DNA from: Nostoc sp. TH1S01
GTDB taxonomy: Bacteria > Cyanobacteriota > Cyanobacteriia > Cyanobacteriales > Nostocaceae
Direction: 5' to 3'
Length of the DNA: 35,224 bases
Assembly (NCBI GenBank): GCA_018993265.1
Contig: JAGKSW010000050.1
Location: 1 to 35,224 of the forward strand
Numbering within the stretch: the first letter of the stretch is position 1; each line of letters opens with the position of its first letter. Below, in pieces: positions 7,272 through 17,293 of the stretch. The position numbers and the translations under genes are program-made. Below the pieces are notes generated by a model. The model ran no database searches. It was given only the letters and a program-made list of their open reading frames with translations, and was not told where the DNA came from.

Positions 7272-10200
7272 CTATGCAATCACAGTGAAATCGGTATTGC
7301 TTAGGATTGGTCGATTAGATAGTTGAGCTATCTGAACCTTAGCTACACTGCCAATACCATCTTGATCAAAGAACAGTTTACCTGTATTTCTGTCGTAGAT
7401 AAAGCGATCGCTGGCTGTGGTAGCACTTGTACCCAAACGGAATAAGCTAGGGTCAAGTGTACCTAGTGCTTGATTAAGTCCAAAGTCTGACTGAGAAACA
7501 ACGAGACTATCAATCCCAGACACAAAGTCAGTAATGATATCAGAATTGACAGCGCCATTAGTCAGATAAAAGCTATCTCTACTATTTCCACCAGCCAAAG
7601 TATCTCGACCTAAGCCACCGATGAGGATGTCATTACCAGCACTACCAACCAGCATGTCATCACCAGCACCGCCATTTAAGATGTCATTCCCATCTCCACC
7701 ATAAAGAATGTCACTGCCATTTTCACCATAGAGGCTGTCATTACCAGCCCCACCATCTATCATGTCACTGCCATCTCCAGCATAAATGACATCGTTATTG
7801 CCTAAGCCGCTAATAATATCATTACCAGCTAGACCTCGAATGACATCGATTCTGCTAGTTCCCAGCAATATATCACTGCTGTTAGTGCCGTTAATCTGAT
7901 TGCTAGCAAGAGTAACTGTCAGATTGACTGCGGCTGTGGCGGTTAAATTACCATCACTAACGGTGTAGGTAAAACTGTCAGCACCAGAGAAGCCAATTTG
8001 CGGTGTGTAGGTAAAGGTATTGTCGTTATTTTGTACTAGACTACCTCTTGCGGGATTGGTGAAACTGTTGATAGTCAAAAGATTACTATCTGGGTCGCTA
8101 TCATTAGCTAGAACATTAATATTTACTGGTTGAATGTCAGTGGTTGTGGCGCTGTCATTTCTAGCAACGGGGGCTTCGTTAACGTTATTCACGGCTAAAT
8201 AAAAATTAGCTACCGCATCGGGAGTGCTGCCAACTGTGGGGTCATCAACAGCTACTATCACACTGTAGCTAGACTTGGTTTCAAAATCTAAGTTAGTGTT
8301 AGCACGCAAATACAAGACAGAATTATCGATTTCAAAGAAACTCGCATCTGTACCAGTCAGGCTGAGGTTATTTGTCCCTAACGCATCATCAATAATGGCG
8401 ATATCTGCAACTTTGATGCGGTTAGTTGTGTTGGTATTTTCATTAATGTTGGTAACAGTGTTGCGGAAGTTAACGGCTGTTGGTGCTTCATTGACATCAT
8501 TGACAGCTAAGGTGAAATTAGCCACCGCATCGGGAGTATTACCAACTGTGGGGTCATCAACAGCTACTATCACACTGTAGCTAGACTTGGTTTCAAAATC
8601 TAAGTTAGTGTTAGCACGCAAATACAAGACAGAATTATCGATTTCAAAGAAACTCGCATCTGTACCAGTCAGGCTGAGGTTATTTGTCCCTAACGCATCA
8701 TCAATAATGGCGATATCTGCAACTTTGATGCGGTTAGTTGTGTTGGTATTTTCGTTTATGCTAGCGATCGCATTATTGAATGTTACTGCCGTTGGTGCTT
8801 GGTTGGCTGGTAAATTAAACCTCGCTAAAACCGGATCATGGTCACTAACTTGATCAACAAATTCTGAGTTGATGTGAACCACATCATAGCCATCTAATCT
8901 GTTGAGTAAATTATTACTCACTAAAATGTGGTCAAGTACCTGCGCGTTACCTTCAAAATTGTAGGTGTAACGTTCGTTTTCCGGTAGAGTTTCAATTAGA
9001 GCAGTCAGCCCAGCACTTTCAAGCGTGTTAACAGGATTAGAAAACTCGAAATCGTTTAAGTCACCTAGCACCACCACATTCGCATTCGGGTCAATTGCCA
9101 AAATTTCTTGGACAAAATTTCTCACAATTGTTGCTTGTTGCTGGCGCTGCACTTCACTGCTGAGAGTCGGCGGTTGATTGACACCATATAAAGCTTGGTC
9201 GCCACCTTTAGAGTTAAAGTGATTGCCAATGAGATAAACACTCTGACCGTTGAAAACAAACTCACCAACTAAGGGTTTCCGACTGCTGTTAAAAGCAGAA
9301 TTGGTGGGGTCAATCAAACCAGGACTAGTAGAAAGAGTGGGAGTACCATCAACATTGGTAACTGAAATACTGGTAGTCGAACCACCGCCGGGACGGTCAA
9401 CAAAACTGACGCGGTTGGGATTAAACAAAAAGCCTACACGAATATTACCGCCTGGTTCACCTCCATTGGTGTCATCCACTGGGTTAATTTGCCGATATTC
9501 GTAGGTCGGGCCGCCAGCTGCTGCGATCGCATTGATTAATGTTTGATAAGTAACACTGGCATCAACTACACTGTCATTCGTCGCCCCATTGTTATCCTGA
9601 ATTTCTTCTAAAGAAATAATGTCAGGCGATCGCAGGTTATTAACAATGCGGTTAGCGAGGTTATTAAACTGGGTTGCACCGTCACCAGGATCGAGGTTTT
9701 CAACGTTGAATGTGGCTACTGTGAGTTGGCTGGTTGTCGGAGTGAGATTGCTGACTTCTCTGGTGAGAGAACTGGGTGCGGTAACTGTCAACGAAGTTGG
9801 CAAAACTTCAAAGTTATTGAAACTATAATCAACCACACCTGTAATTGTGTCGAAAGTCGCACCTACGCTGACTTGAGGAGTGCTGCCAGTCAACAAAGTA
9901 TCATCAATTTGGATGCGTTCTGGATTAAAGTCTCCAGGACTGATCACAATTCCACCACGGACTGTGCGTCCAGTAGCATTTGCGCCATTATCCGCCAATA
10001 CCCAAATCTCCCCAAAAGAATTTGTCGGGCTAACTGCAACCGGATTATTAATTTGTACCAGCATTCCTTCTACACTTTCGTAGAAATCAATGCCATCATT
10101 AGCTGGGTCAAATACACCATTGGTTTCAACACTACCATTGGCATCATCTTCAATCACAGTGTTGGGGATAGCACGTCCACCATTACCTAGAATCGTCGCC

Positions 10201-13004
10201 GCAGGTAGGGAGTTATTACGTGAAACAATACTAATTGTGGGGCTAGTAATTTCCGTAAGTGTCAAGTTATTTGTGCCACTTGCTCCACCAGCACGAAACT
10301 CTGTCACTCTGCCATTAACTAGTACAGAATCGCCTACTTGCACAGTTGGTGCGGAGGAAGTGAAAACAAAAATACCTTCGGAAGTGCGATCGTCATTGTC
10401 GGGGTTGGGGTCTTGCAAGTAAAATCCATTGGATCTGATAGCAGTCACAATCCCAGGTACATCAGCTACATTTTGTCCGTTTAACGGTGAAATGTGAGCA
10501 GTTCCTTGGATGTCGTGAATTCTTGGTGTGAGAACTACACTCCCAAGGGTAATGCTGTCGGTACGGAACTTTTTGAAGTTATTTTCTGAGAGGTCTTTAG
10601 TAGCCGTACCATCGTTGTAAAGAACGAGGTCGCCATCATCACTAATAAATTGAATTTGCGAAGTACTGGTGAGGTTATCAGGAATGCTGATAATACCTTC
10701 GGGATTGAAGCCAGCCGGAAATGTCGCTGCTCGTAATTGTGGCGCACTATTAGGATTACCATCCCAAGTGTACAAGCGAAAATCGTTGGGGGCTGTACTG
10801 GCGTTTCCGGCTGGGCCAGCAATAATTACATACTGATTCGTGTTATTCTGGCGAATTTCTCGAATTCCCCGACCACCTAAATCTAATTCAATTGGTGCGC
10901 CAAATTGCGCCGAGCCTTGTGTTCCACCATCACTGCTTAGTAAGCTGGTGAAATTTGTGACAGGAACGATGAGCGCGTTAGAACGTCCCCCAGGAGGAAC
11001 TTGTGGAGCGCGGAAAGCAACGTATGCCGTGGTACCATCGGGAGCAATGGTTAAACCTTCAATATTGTAGGCGTTTGTTTGTTGTGAGCCGACACCACTG
11101 GCAGCACTAGCAGCTAAACCGTAGTAGTTAGCACCCCTACCATGAAGGTTATTAACATCCCAGTTGATGATATCTTGGCGTAAAAAGTCGTAGCGACCTG
11201 TATAAGTGAGTGTGGTACTTGCACCTGTACCTGTAATGTCTGTAGCAAATACGCGGTTGCGATTAGGGCGACTACTACCACTCTCATTATTACTTTCTGA
11301 GCCTAACCAGAAAATGCGATCGCCTATCAGTGTTGATGCTTCAATATCTACTTCTCGCAGATTTCCAGAACTGTTAGTTTGTGTTAGTCCTAGAGAACTT
11401 GTAAAGTCAAAACCAGCTACAGGTAATCCTGAACTAGAGTAATCGTAAAGGCGCAAGACTTGATTTTCGTCATCCCCTGCTAAGAAAAATGTCCCACCTA
11501 CAGCAATAGCGGTGGAAGCATCGCTTGTACCTGTTAAAAATTGAGTTGTCGCTGTTCCGTTATTAGCAGAAGCTGCATAGGCAATTGTATAGTTGGCAGT
11601 ACTATTACCATCACTAACTGTCACTACAATATTGCTATTACCAACGCCGACAGGATTAATCCTGAGATTGCGACTGGTTCCAGAACCAGTTAATGTCAGG
11701 TTGGCGTTGGGAACCACAGCTGTGTTGCTGCTGCTAACTGTCACAGTCAAATTCGCTATATCTGTATCAGCATCAGCAATTGTGAAATCCAAACCCAGAG
11801 TTCTCGCGGGGTCATTGGGATTGTTAATTACACCACTAACTGCGCCTAAACCTGCAATTGGCAAAGCACCATTAGCATCTAATAAATCGCTGGTGCTGGT
11901 GGTGTTTAGGATAATCGTCGGTGCTTGTCCTACCTGACCTGCATTAACTGTTGTGGTAATTGCTGCCGCCGTATTATTGTTTTCGTTGCTTTCAGTAATA
12001 GTATTATTAGGATCTACTGTGGCAACACCACTAGTTAGAGTACCTGCGGTACTAGGAATCACCGTCACAGTTAAACTAGCATTGCTACCTGCATTGATAC
12101 TGCCACCTGTAAAGGTAACAATATTTCCTGATTGACTAGCAGTAAAACCATTAGCAACCGATGCACTGTTGAAAGTGACACCATCTGGTAAGGTATACTG
12201 CACCGTGATGCCAGTAGCATTAGCAGTACCACTGTTACTAACTGTCAGAGTATAGGTGAGAGGATTCCCCACAATCACCGGATCAGGAGCATCAGTTAGG
12301 CTAACAGTTAAATCTGGTTGAGAACCTATACCACCAGCGACACTAATATTACCTGTTGGTAAACTAGTGCCAGTGTTATTAAAAGTCCAGTTAGCTGCAT
12401 TGTTAATTGCGGCTAACCACTCAGAACGAGTCCCACTGCTGAGTGTGCTGAGATTAAATGCAGCGTAGGTTGCAGAATTGCTAAACAAAACTGCTGTATT
12501 CGCTGCCTGAGATAACCCCGGTGCTACATTACCCGTATTGGAAGTAGTCGCATCTTCAAATGCGCCAGTGTAATCAATTTGAGTAATAGCTGTAAATCCT
12601 GACAGCAGAGGGTTTGTACCTGTGGATTGTACCGCCGTAATTTGATCACCTGCTGTTGCACCTGTACCTTGAGCAAGTGATAAATCTGCATAACTACCTG
12701 CAATACCAGAAACCACCGATCCTGAGCGCGTCCAGGTGAAATTCGCCGAGGAATCATTAGTGCGAATAACTGTACCAGCAGGAATATCCGCATTAGCTGT
12801 AAATCGAATTAAGTTTTCGTTCCCATCAGCATCAGTAGCAGACACACCACGAAAACCTGTCCCAGTCCAGCCATTGTCTGTAAAGTAAATAACTGTACCA
12901 GAACCAATAGGCACTAAGTTAACGAAAGAAAAGGTATCAGGGCTACCATTATTGATGTAACCTACGATCGCAATATCACCAGGATTCAAATTTGTAGCTG
13001 CCAT
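7272..13004 (-). CDS. Very large RTX-type extracellular nuclease/phosphatase-like protein
   Basis: A 1910-residue multidomain exoprotein. In order: an N-terminal domain (about 1-220, LNPGDIAIVGYINNG ... VIYFTDNGWTGTGF); a DUF11/CARDB-like beta domain (about 225-340); a DUF3616-like beta-propeller-like region (about 495-800); an OB-like segment as in ExeM/NucH nucleases (about 830-920, NGFYLQDPNPDNDDRTSEGI); an endonuclease/exonuclease/phosphatase domain (about 1093-1397) with VATFNVENL, LEEIQDNNG, NHFNSKGGD, LGDLNDFEFS and SDHDPVLARF; two near-identical cadherin-like repeats (about 1405-1610); a tandem-type domain (about 1610-1700); and hemolysin-type calcium repeats (GGxGxDxLxG, about 1725-1815). 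No N-terminal signal peptide is present, as expected for type I secretion with a C-terminal signal. Probably it releases phosphate from extracellular DNA or phosphoesters. The substrate is not shown. Confidence 0.88.
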   Translation of the reverse strand: MAATNLNPGDIAIVGYINNGSPDTFSFVNLVPIGSGTVIYFTDNGWTGTGFRGVSATDADGNENLIRFTANADIPAGTVIRTNDSSANFTWTRSGSVVSGIAGSYADLSLAQGTGATAGDQITAVQSTGTNPLLSGFTAITQIDYTGAFEDATTSNTGNVAPGLSQAANTAVLFSNSATYAAFNLSTLSSGTRSEWLAAINNAANWTFNNTGTSLPTGNISVAGGIGSQPDLTVSLTDAPDPVIVGNPLTYTLTVSNSGTANATGITVQYTLPDGVTFNSASVANGFTASQSGNIVTFTGGSINAGSNASLTVTVIPSTAGTLTSGVATVDPNNTITESNENNNTAAAITTTVNAGQVGQAPTIILNTTSTSDLLDANGALPIAGLGAVSGVINNPNDPARTLGLDFTIADADTDIANLTVTVSSSNTAVVPNANLTLTGSGTSRNLRINPVGVGNSNIVVTVSDGNSTANYTIAYAASANNGTATTQFLTGTSDASTAIAVGGTFFLAGDDENQVLRLYDYSSSGLPVAGFDFTSSLGLTQTNSSGNLREVDIEASTLIGDRIFWLGSESNNESGSSRPNRNRVFATDITGTGASTTLTYTGRYDFLRQDIINWDVNNLHGRGANYYGLAASAASGVGSQQTNAYNIEGLTIAPDGTTAYVAFRAPQVPPGGRSNALIVPVTNFTSLLSSDGGTQGSAQFGAPIELDLGGRGIREIRQNNTNQYVIIAGPAGNASTAPNDFRLYTWDGNPNSAPQLRAATFPAGFNPEGIISIPDNLTSTSQIQFISDDGDLVLYNDGTATKDLSENNFKKFRTDSITLGSVVLTPRIHDIQGTAHISPLNGQNVADVPGIVTAIRSNGFYLQDPNPDNDDRTSEGIFVFTSSAPTVQVGDSVLVNGRVTEFRAGGASGTNNLTLTEITSPTISIVSRNNSLPAATILGNGGRAIPNTVIEDDANGSVETNGVFDPANDGIDFYESVEGMLVQINNPVAVSPTNSFGEIWVLADNGANATGRTVRGGIVISPGDFNPERIQIDDTLLTGSTPQVSVGATFDTITGVVDYSFNNFEVLPTSLTVTAPSSLTREVSNLTPTTSQLTVATFNVENLDPGDGATQFNNLANRIVNNLRSPDIISLEEIQDNNGATNDSVVDASVTYQTLINAIAAAGGPTYEYRQINPVDDTNGGEPGGNIRVGFLFNPNRVSFVDRPGGGSTTSISVTNVDGTPTLSTSPGLIDPTNSAFNSSRKPLVGEFVFNGQSVYLIGNHFNSKGGDQALYGVNQPPTLSSEVQRQQQATIVRNFVQEILAIDPNANVVVLGDLNDFEFSNPVNTLESAGLTALIETLPENERYTYNFEGNAQVLDHILVSNNLLNRLDGYDVVHINSEFVDQVSDHDPVLARFNLPANQAPTAVTFNNAIASINENTNTTNRIKVADIAIIDDALGTNNLSLTGTDASFFEIDNSVLYLRANTNLDFETKSSYSVIVAVDDPTVGNTPDAVANFTLAVNDVNEAPTAVNFRNTVTNINENTNTTNRIKVADIAIIDDALGTNNLSLTGTDASFFEIDNSVLYLRANTNLDFETKSSYSVIVAVDDPTVGSTPDAVANFYLAVNNVNEAPVARNDSATTTDIQPVNINVLANDSDPDSNLLTINSFTNPARGSLVQNNDNTFTYTPQIGFSGADSFTYTVSDGNLTATAAVNLTVTLASNQINGTNSSDILLGTSRIDVIRGLAGNDIISGLGNNDVIYAGDGSDMIDGGAGNDSLYGENGSDILYGGDGNDILNGGAGDDMLVGSAGNDILIGGLGRDTLAGGNSRDSFYLTNGAVNSDIITDFVSGIDSLVVSQSDFGLNQALGTLDPSLFRLGTSATTASDRFIYDRNTGKLFFDQDGIGSVAKVQIAQLSNRPILSNTDFTVIA
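8230..8753 (-). repeat. Exact internal duplication in the RTX protein gene
   Basis: Positions 8230-8441 and 8542-8753 (212 bp) are identical, with a period of 312 bp (104 codons). Each copy encodes a cadherin-like repeat (INENTNTTNRIKVADIAI ... VIVAVDDPTVG). Silent sites are also identical, so the copies arose recently or are kept alike by gene conversion. Confidence 0.92.
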
Positions 13005-13498
13005 AAGTAATCAATAAATAGGCAAAAAGATAAAAATACGGATAGTCAACCCAAAATTTCGACCTATCTTGCAATAGCTCGTGACTATGCTGAGTATTCT
13101 TGTAAATGCTGCTATTGACTGTGCAGGAATTTTTTTGTGTAACTATTCCCCGAAAATCTACTGAATCAAGGTTAAGAAAATACTAGGAACAGGTAAATTT
13201 AGTAAATATTTATCACCAAATCTGGGTAGTGGGTCATCTCTCCACAAGCGATATAACACCACACGGCTTGGCTCTCGTATACCCCTACACCCTGATGACT
13301 GAGCGCAGCGCCGCCCTGAGCCTGTCGAAAGGTCGATGTACACCCTTGCTCAAAACCTTGATTTTTTGTCGCCGGAGTTAGTCCTAATGATATAACTCCA
13401 GCAGATGCGTACCAGCAGTTGATGGAAAATAGCTATAATTCTGATTCCTGACTTCTGTATTCTTAATTCTGTGATTCACACAAAACAAACATTTTTTT
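13005..13498. other. Intergenic region with a dispersed repeat
   Basis: Divergent spacer holding the promoters of the RTX protein gene (leftward) and the permease gene (rightward). Around 13290-13335 it has a GC-rich island, GCGCAGCGCCGCC followed by CCTGAGCCTGTCGAAAGG, a repeat motif found between genes in many bacteria. The open frame across it is an artefact of the repeat. No gene seen. Confidence 0.6.
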
Positions 13499-13870
13499 AT
13501 GTCTAATATTCTTGTACAAATGCTACTCATTGGTTTAGTTGCTGGCGTTGCTGGTGGTATGTTTGGTATTGGTGGTGGTGCAATTATGGTGCCAGCAATG
13601 GTGCTGTTGCTAGGAATGGATCAAAAATTTGCCACGGGTACATCCATAGCCGCTCAAATTTTACCCATTGGAATTTTAGGCGCAGCAGTTTACTACCGTA
13701 GCGGTAATATTAATATTAAATATGCAGTAATGATTGCTATTGGTTTAGTAGTAGGAAACTTCTTTGGGGCATTATTTGCCAATCAGCCATTCATTAGTAG
13801 TGAAACCATGAAGAAATTGTATGGCATCTTTTTATTAATCATAGGTGCAAGATATTTATTCTTTCGTTAA
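13499..13870 (+). CDS. Half-size TauE/SafE family (TSUP) membrane permease
   Basis: A 123-residue integral membrane protein with about four hydrophobic segments (residues 5-40, 45-65, 72-95 and 105-122). The first helix pair carries the TauE/SafE signature GLVAGVAGGMFGIGGGAIMVPAMV, and the N-terminal half-repeat of the family is complete, ending KKLYGIFLLIIGARYLF. Full members have 240-270 residues from two such halves; this one has a single half, with a proper start and stop, so it probably works as a homodimer. The family exports sulfite, sulfonates or other small anions; the substrate here is unknown. There is no second half next to it. A repeat hairpin separates it from the convergent protease gene. 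Confidence 0.83.
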   Translation: MSNILVQMLLIGLVAGVAGGMFGIGGGAIMVPAMVLLLGMDQKFATGTSIAAQILPIGILGAAVYYRSGNINIKYAVMIAIGLVVGNFFGALFANQPFISSETMKKLYGIFLLIIGARYLFFR

Positions 13871-13895
13871 TTATGGGGATTTGTTGAGATTGGGT

Positions 13896-13923
13896 GTAAG
13901 GGCGAACGACCGTTCGCCCCTAC
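13896..13923. terminator. Inverted repeat GGGCGAACG / CGTTCGCCC between convergent genes
   Basis: Perfect 9-base arms (13900-13908, 13911-13919) with a 2-base centre, extended to 28 bp with one mismatch. It sits between the convergent permease and protease genes. The sequence is a common cyanobacterial intergenic repeat and may also serve as a bidirectional terminator. Confidence 0.55.
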
Positions 13924-13929
13924 TACTCA

Positions 13930-15180
13930 TCATTGCACCTGAGAGGGAAAACTACCAGGACGCACAGATAAATTCAGGGTTTGTCCATTACGGCGTAACT
14001 CTAAGCGCAAATCTGCCCCAATTTGGCTGCTATCAACTGCTTTTTGGACACTTTCAGCCTCTGTGACAGTGTTACCTTCAATTTTTTGGATGACATCACC
14101 TGCACGTAAGCCGGCTTTGGCGGCTGGTGAATTAGGCACAACTTTTACAACTAAGACACCTTTATCTTCATCAATACTCAAACCACTATTAGGATCAGAA
14201 TTAATATTTTGTTTTAGTTGTGGTGTTAACCCAACCATTTGAATGCCAAGATAAGGATGCTCAACTTTGCCTGTAGATATTAATTGGTTAGCAATACGTT
14301 GAGCTGTAGCGATAGGAATGGCAAAACCTATACCTTGCGCCCCTTGAATAATTGCGGTATTCATGGCAATTACTTCACCACGGGCGTTGAGTAGCGGCCC
14401 ACCAGAGTTACCAGGATTAATTGCTGCATCAGTTTGAATAAAATCTACACGCTTATCAGAGGCACCAATTTGGTTGCTGCTGCGTCCGGTGGCGCTGATG
14501 ATACCTGTAGTTACTGTATTATCTAATCCTAGAGGATTTCCGATCGCGATCGCCCATTCGCCTGGTTGCAATTGGTCGGAGTTACCCACGGTGACAGTCG
14601 GCAAATTGTTGGCTTGAATTTTAACAACTGCAACATCTGTTAATTCGTCTTTTCCTAATACCTTCCCTTGAAAACTCCGCCCATCCTTGAGAACGACTGT
14701 TACTGTATCCGCTCCATCTACAACGTGAGCATTGGTGAGAATTTGACCATCACCACTAATAATAAACCCAGAACCAGTACCCCGCTCTACTCTTTGTTGG
14801 GTTTCTGGTAGTTGTGAACCAAAAAAGCGGCGGAAAAATGGGTCGTTGAATTCCTCTGGTAATTGACTTCTGACGGTGCGAGAAGAATTAATTCGTACCA
14901 CGGCTGGCCCTACTTTCTGCACTACCTTAGTCACAAAATTAGGATCTGTACCCGCAGCAATTGGGGGTGCAGCATTAACTCGACTCAAAGCCAAATTCGA
15001 TGCACTTTGCGACACCTGCGACTGATGGTTAGCAAGATAACCACCTGCCAAGGTCATACCAGAACCTAGCAACACCAATGATAGAGAAGCCGCCGCCTTT
15101 CTCCAAGGTGCTGGTTTACGGTATTTGGCATTTGAAGTGCTATTTAATGGGTTATTTCCGTCTGGTATTTGATTTTGCAT
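13930..15180 (-). CDS. HtrA/Deg-type serine protease with one PDZ domain (HhoA-like)
   Basis: A 416-residue protease that degrades damaged or misfolded proteins in the periplasm or at the membrane. It has a positively charged N-terminus (residues 20-30, [10 protein letters not shown]) and one hydrophobic segment (31-50), a signal peptide or anchor. The trypsin-like domain (about 80-300) shows the catalytic triad: H152 (LTNAHVV), D182 ([11 protein letters not shown]) and S259 ([12 protein letters not shown]). A single PDZ domain follows (about 310-410, [22 protein letters not shown]). Cyanobacteria usually have three such proteases (HhoA, HhoB, HtrA); the single PDZ and length fit all three, so I do not choose one. 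A long spacer upstream (15181-15559) holds its promoter. Confidence 0.92.
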   Translation of the reverse strand: MQNQIPDGNNPLNSTSNAKYRKPAPWRKAAASLSLVLLGSGMTLAGGYLANHQSQVSQSASNLALSRVNAAPPIAAGTDPNFVTKVVQKVGPAVVRINSSRTVRSQLPEEFNDPFFRRFFGSQLPETQQRVERGTGSGFIISGDGQILTNAHVVDGADTVTVVLKDGRSFQGKVLGKDELTDVAVVKIQANNLPTVTVGNSDQLQPGEWAIAIGNPLGLDNTVTTGIISATGRSSNQIGASDKRVDFIQTDAAINPGNSGGPLLNARGEVIAMNTAIIQGAQGIGFAIPIATAQRIANQLISTGKVEHPYLGIQMVGLTPQLKQNINSDPNSGLSIDEDKGVLVVKVVPNSPAAKAGLRAGDVIQKIEGNTVTEAESVQKAVDSSQIGADLRLELRRNGQTLNLSVRPGSFPSQVQ

Positions 15181-15559
15181 TGCCGTCTGAAAGGTTGTTT
15201 GAATCTATTACTAATGTAGACAGCGTTTATTACACTTTTGTTACAGGGTTATAGCATTAATGTGAAAATGTGACAATTTTCCTACTCAAAAGCCAGACTG
15301 TGTATCAAAACAGGCTTTCTACTAGCTTTGAGTCTGAAATACTGTATTTCACTCAAATAACTCTTGTGGTGTGGGCATCCTGCACGCACTGGACGAGCTA
15401 GAAGCCCATCCCACAAGACAGTTACAATGCGACATTGTGGCTTTGCCGTGCCACTATGTTAATACTCAGCACTTTGCTATAACCTCCGAAAGAAGTTTTT
15501 CTTCTTTATTAAGTCCAGAATAAAAAAGCATTATTTTGGCAAGTATATATCTCAATAAA
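15181..15559. other. Divergent promoter region with inverted repeat
   Basis: Spacer between the leftward protease gene and the rightward GH13 gene. At 15363-15417 an inverted repeat (CTTGTGG...GTGGGC with GCCCATCCCACAAG) matches a family of GTGGGCAT repeats also seen at 5039-5096. The rest is AT-rich; I recognise no gene or conserved operator. Confidence 0.55.
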
Positions 15560-17227
15560 ATGGCAAATTTAGTTGAATTTAAATTGTTTGCGCCTCGGAA
15601 TGAACAGATCAGTTTAATTGGTTCTTTTTCTCAATGGCAGGATATACCATTAGAAAAAACTGAAGATGGTTATTTTCAAACTCAAATACCATTAGAAGAT
15701 GGTATTTACTCATATAAATTTCGCCTCCAAACAAAAAGTCCTCAGTTTGAACTTAATGAATGGATTGATGTAATTGATCCCTACGCTACAGATATTGATG
15801 AAGCTAGAGAATACGGGATTATTCGGATCAAGAATGGTGAACGAATTGTGGACACATATATTTGGCAGCATGATGATCAGCCTCTGCCAGATAATGAAGA
15901 ATTAGTTATCTATGAATTGCATATTGCAGATTTTACTGGATATGAAAATGATCCTGATAAACGTGGTAAATATTTAGGTGCGATCGCTAAACTAGATTAT
16001 CTGCGGGAATTAGGCATTAATGCAATTGAATTAATGCCTGTTAATGAGTATCCTGGCGATTATAGTTGGGGTTATAAAGTTCGCCATTTCTTTGCTACAG
16101 AATCTAGTTATGGCACTACAGAAGATTTAAAATTATTTATTGATGAATGTCATGCTAGAGGCATTCGGGTATTTCTGGATGGCATTTATAATCATACAGA
16201 TGAAGAATGTCCGTTAATGCTGATAGACAGAAATTATTGGTATTACGAGCATAAACACTATCCTGAAGACCCTGATAATTATTGGGGGGCAGAGTTTAAC
16301 TATAATAATTACGATGAAAAGTTAGATATCAAACCCGCCTGGAAATATGTTGGTGATGTTGTGCAGTATTGGATTAATGAATATCATATTGATGGAATTC
16401 GATTTGATGCAGTGCGTCAATTAGCTAACTTTGAATTTTTACAATGGCTGGCGCAAACAGCAAAACAAAGTGCAGCACCAAAGCAGTTTTACAACATTGC
16501 CGAACACATTCCCGATACTAATACTGTAGTCAAACCAGATGGGCCTTTAGATGCTTGTTGGCATGAAAGTTTTCACTACTTTGTTATTCCCTTAATTTGT
16601 GGAGAAAAATTTGAATTAGAACAAGTCATATCAGTATTAGACCCCAGAAAACAAGGTTATGCTACCAGCATTAATGTAATCAATTATTTAGCAACCCATG
16701 ACCGAGAACACCTCTTGAGGGAATTAGGCGATCGCGGTATCTTTGATCAAGACGCATTTACCAGAGCTAAATTAGCAGCCGTCATCCTGATGACAGCAAT
16801 GGGTGTTCCAATGCTATGGATGGGAGATGAATTTGGCGAATACCAACAAAAAAGTGAAAGCGTCACTCAACCCAAAAAAATTAATTGGTCTTTACTAGCA
16901 AATGACCAAAATCGTGAATTATTTCAGCATTATCAAAAACTCATCACTTTACGTCAGCAAACTCCCGCTTTGCAAAGTGACAATATTGAGTTTTTCCACA
17001 CCAATACAGAGGCTAAAGTCTTAGCTTATATTCGTTGGAATGAACAAGGTTCTCAAGTTGCTGCCGTCATTAACTTTTCTGAACAAAATCTCATTGATTA
17101 TGTTATACCCGATTTTCCCATTGCAGAATCTTGGTGTGATTGGTTCGATAATTCGCAAGTCCAAGTTAATGAAGATAATTTAGTAACTAATATCCCAGGC
17201 TATACAGCTAAGATATTCATTTCCTAA
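15560..17227 (+). CDS. GH13 alpha-amylase family enzyme, branching-enzyme-like
   Basis: A 555-residue glycoside hydrolase family 13 enzyme acting on alpha-glucans. The start is taken at ATG 15560 (MANLVEFKLF); a TTG at 15536 gives eight more residues and cannot be excluded. An N-terminal CBM48-like domain (about 1-85, VEFKLFAPRNEQISLIGSFS) is followed by a TIM barrel with the family motifs: DGIYNHT (about 207-213), GIRFDAVRQL with nucleophile D283, NIAEHIPDT with acid/base E315, and ATHDREHL with the third acid. The usual active-site residues are present, so it should be active. It is shorter than GlgB and lacks GlgX features. It could be a branching enzyme-like or trehalohydrolase-like protein. 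No glycogen genes are nearby. Confidence 0.85.
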   Translation: MANLVEFKLFAPRNEQISLIGSFSQWQDIPLEKTEDGYFQTQIPLEDGIYSYKFRLQTKSPQFELNEWIDVIDPYATDIDEAREYGIIRIKNGERIVDTYIWQHDDQPLPDNEELVIYELHIADFTGYENDPDKRGKYLGAIAKLDYLRELGINAIELMPVNEYPGDYSWGYKVRHFFATESSYGTTEDLKLFIDECHARGIRVFLDGIYNHTDEECPLMLIDRNYWYYEHKHYPEDPDNYWGAEFNYNNYDEKLDIKPAWKYVGDVVQYWINEYHIDGIRFDAVRQLANFEFLQWLAQTAKQSAAPKQFYNIAEHIPDTNTVVKPDGPLDACWHESFHYFVIPLICGEKFELEQVISVLDPRKQGYATSINVINYLATHDREHLLRELGDRGIFDQDAFTRAKLAAVILMTAMGVPMLWMGDEFGEYQQKSESVTQPKKINWSLLANDQNRELFQHYQKLITLRQQTPALQSDNIEFFHTNTEAKVLAYIRWNEQGSQVAAVINFSEQNLIDYVIPDFPIAESWCDWFDNSQVQVNEDNLVTNIPGYTAKIFIS

Positions 17228-17263
17228 TACCGTTTCTTGATGAAGATGCAATTTATCGGTTGT

Positions 17264-17293
17264 TGTAGAGACGTTGTATACAACGTCTCTACA
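17264..17293. repeat. 30-bp perfect palindrome TGTAGAGACGTT...
   Basis: A perfect 30-bp palindrome centred at 17278/17279, with arms starting TGTAGAGACGTTGTA. A second member at 22536-22565 has the same outer 12 bases but a different core. It lies 37 nt after the GH13 stop, so it may double as a terminator. Confidence 0.85.

Noticed and set aside
8275-8853. Two rightward open frames with the same 50-residue start, on the strand opposite the RTX protein gene
   Set aside because: They are antisense shadows of the exact DNA duplication; the reverse strand carries clear protein domains.
9726-10422. Rightward open frames of 154 and 110 codons inside the RTX protein gene
   Set aside because: They lie opposite the well-supported OB-like and nuclease domains and show no domain pattern of their own.
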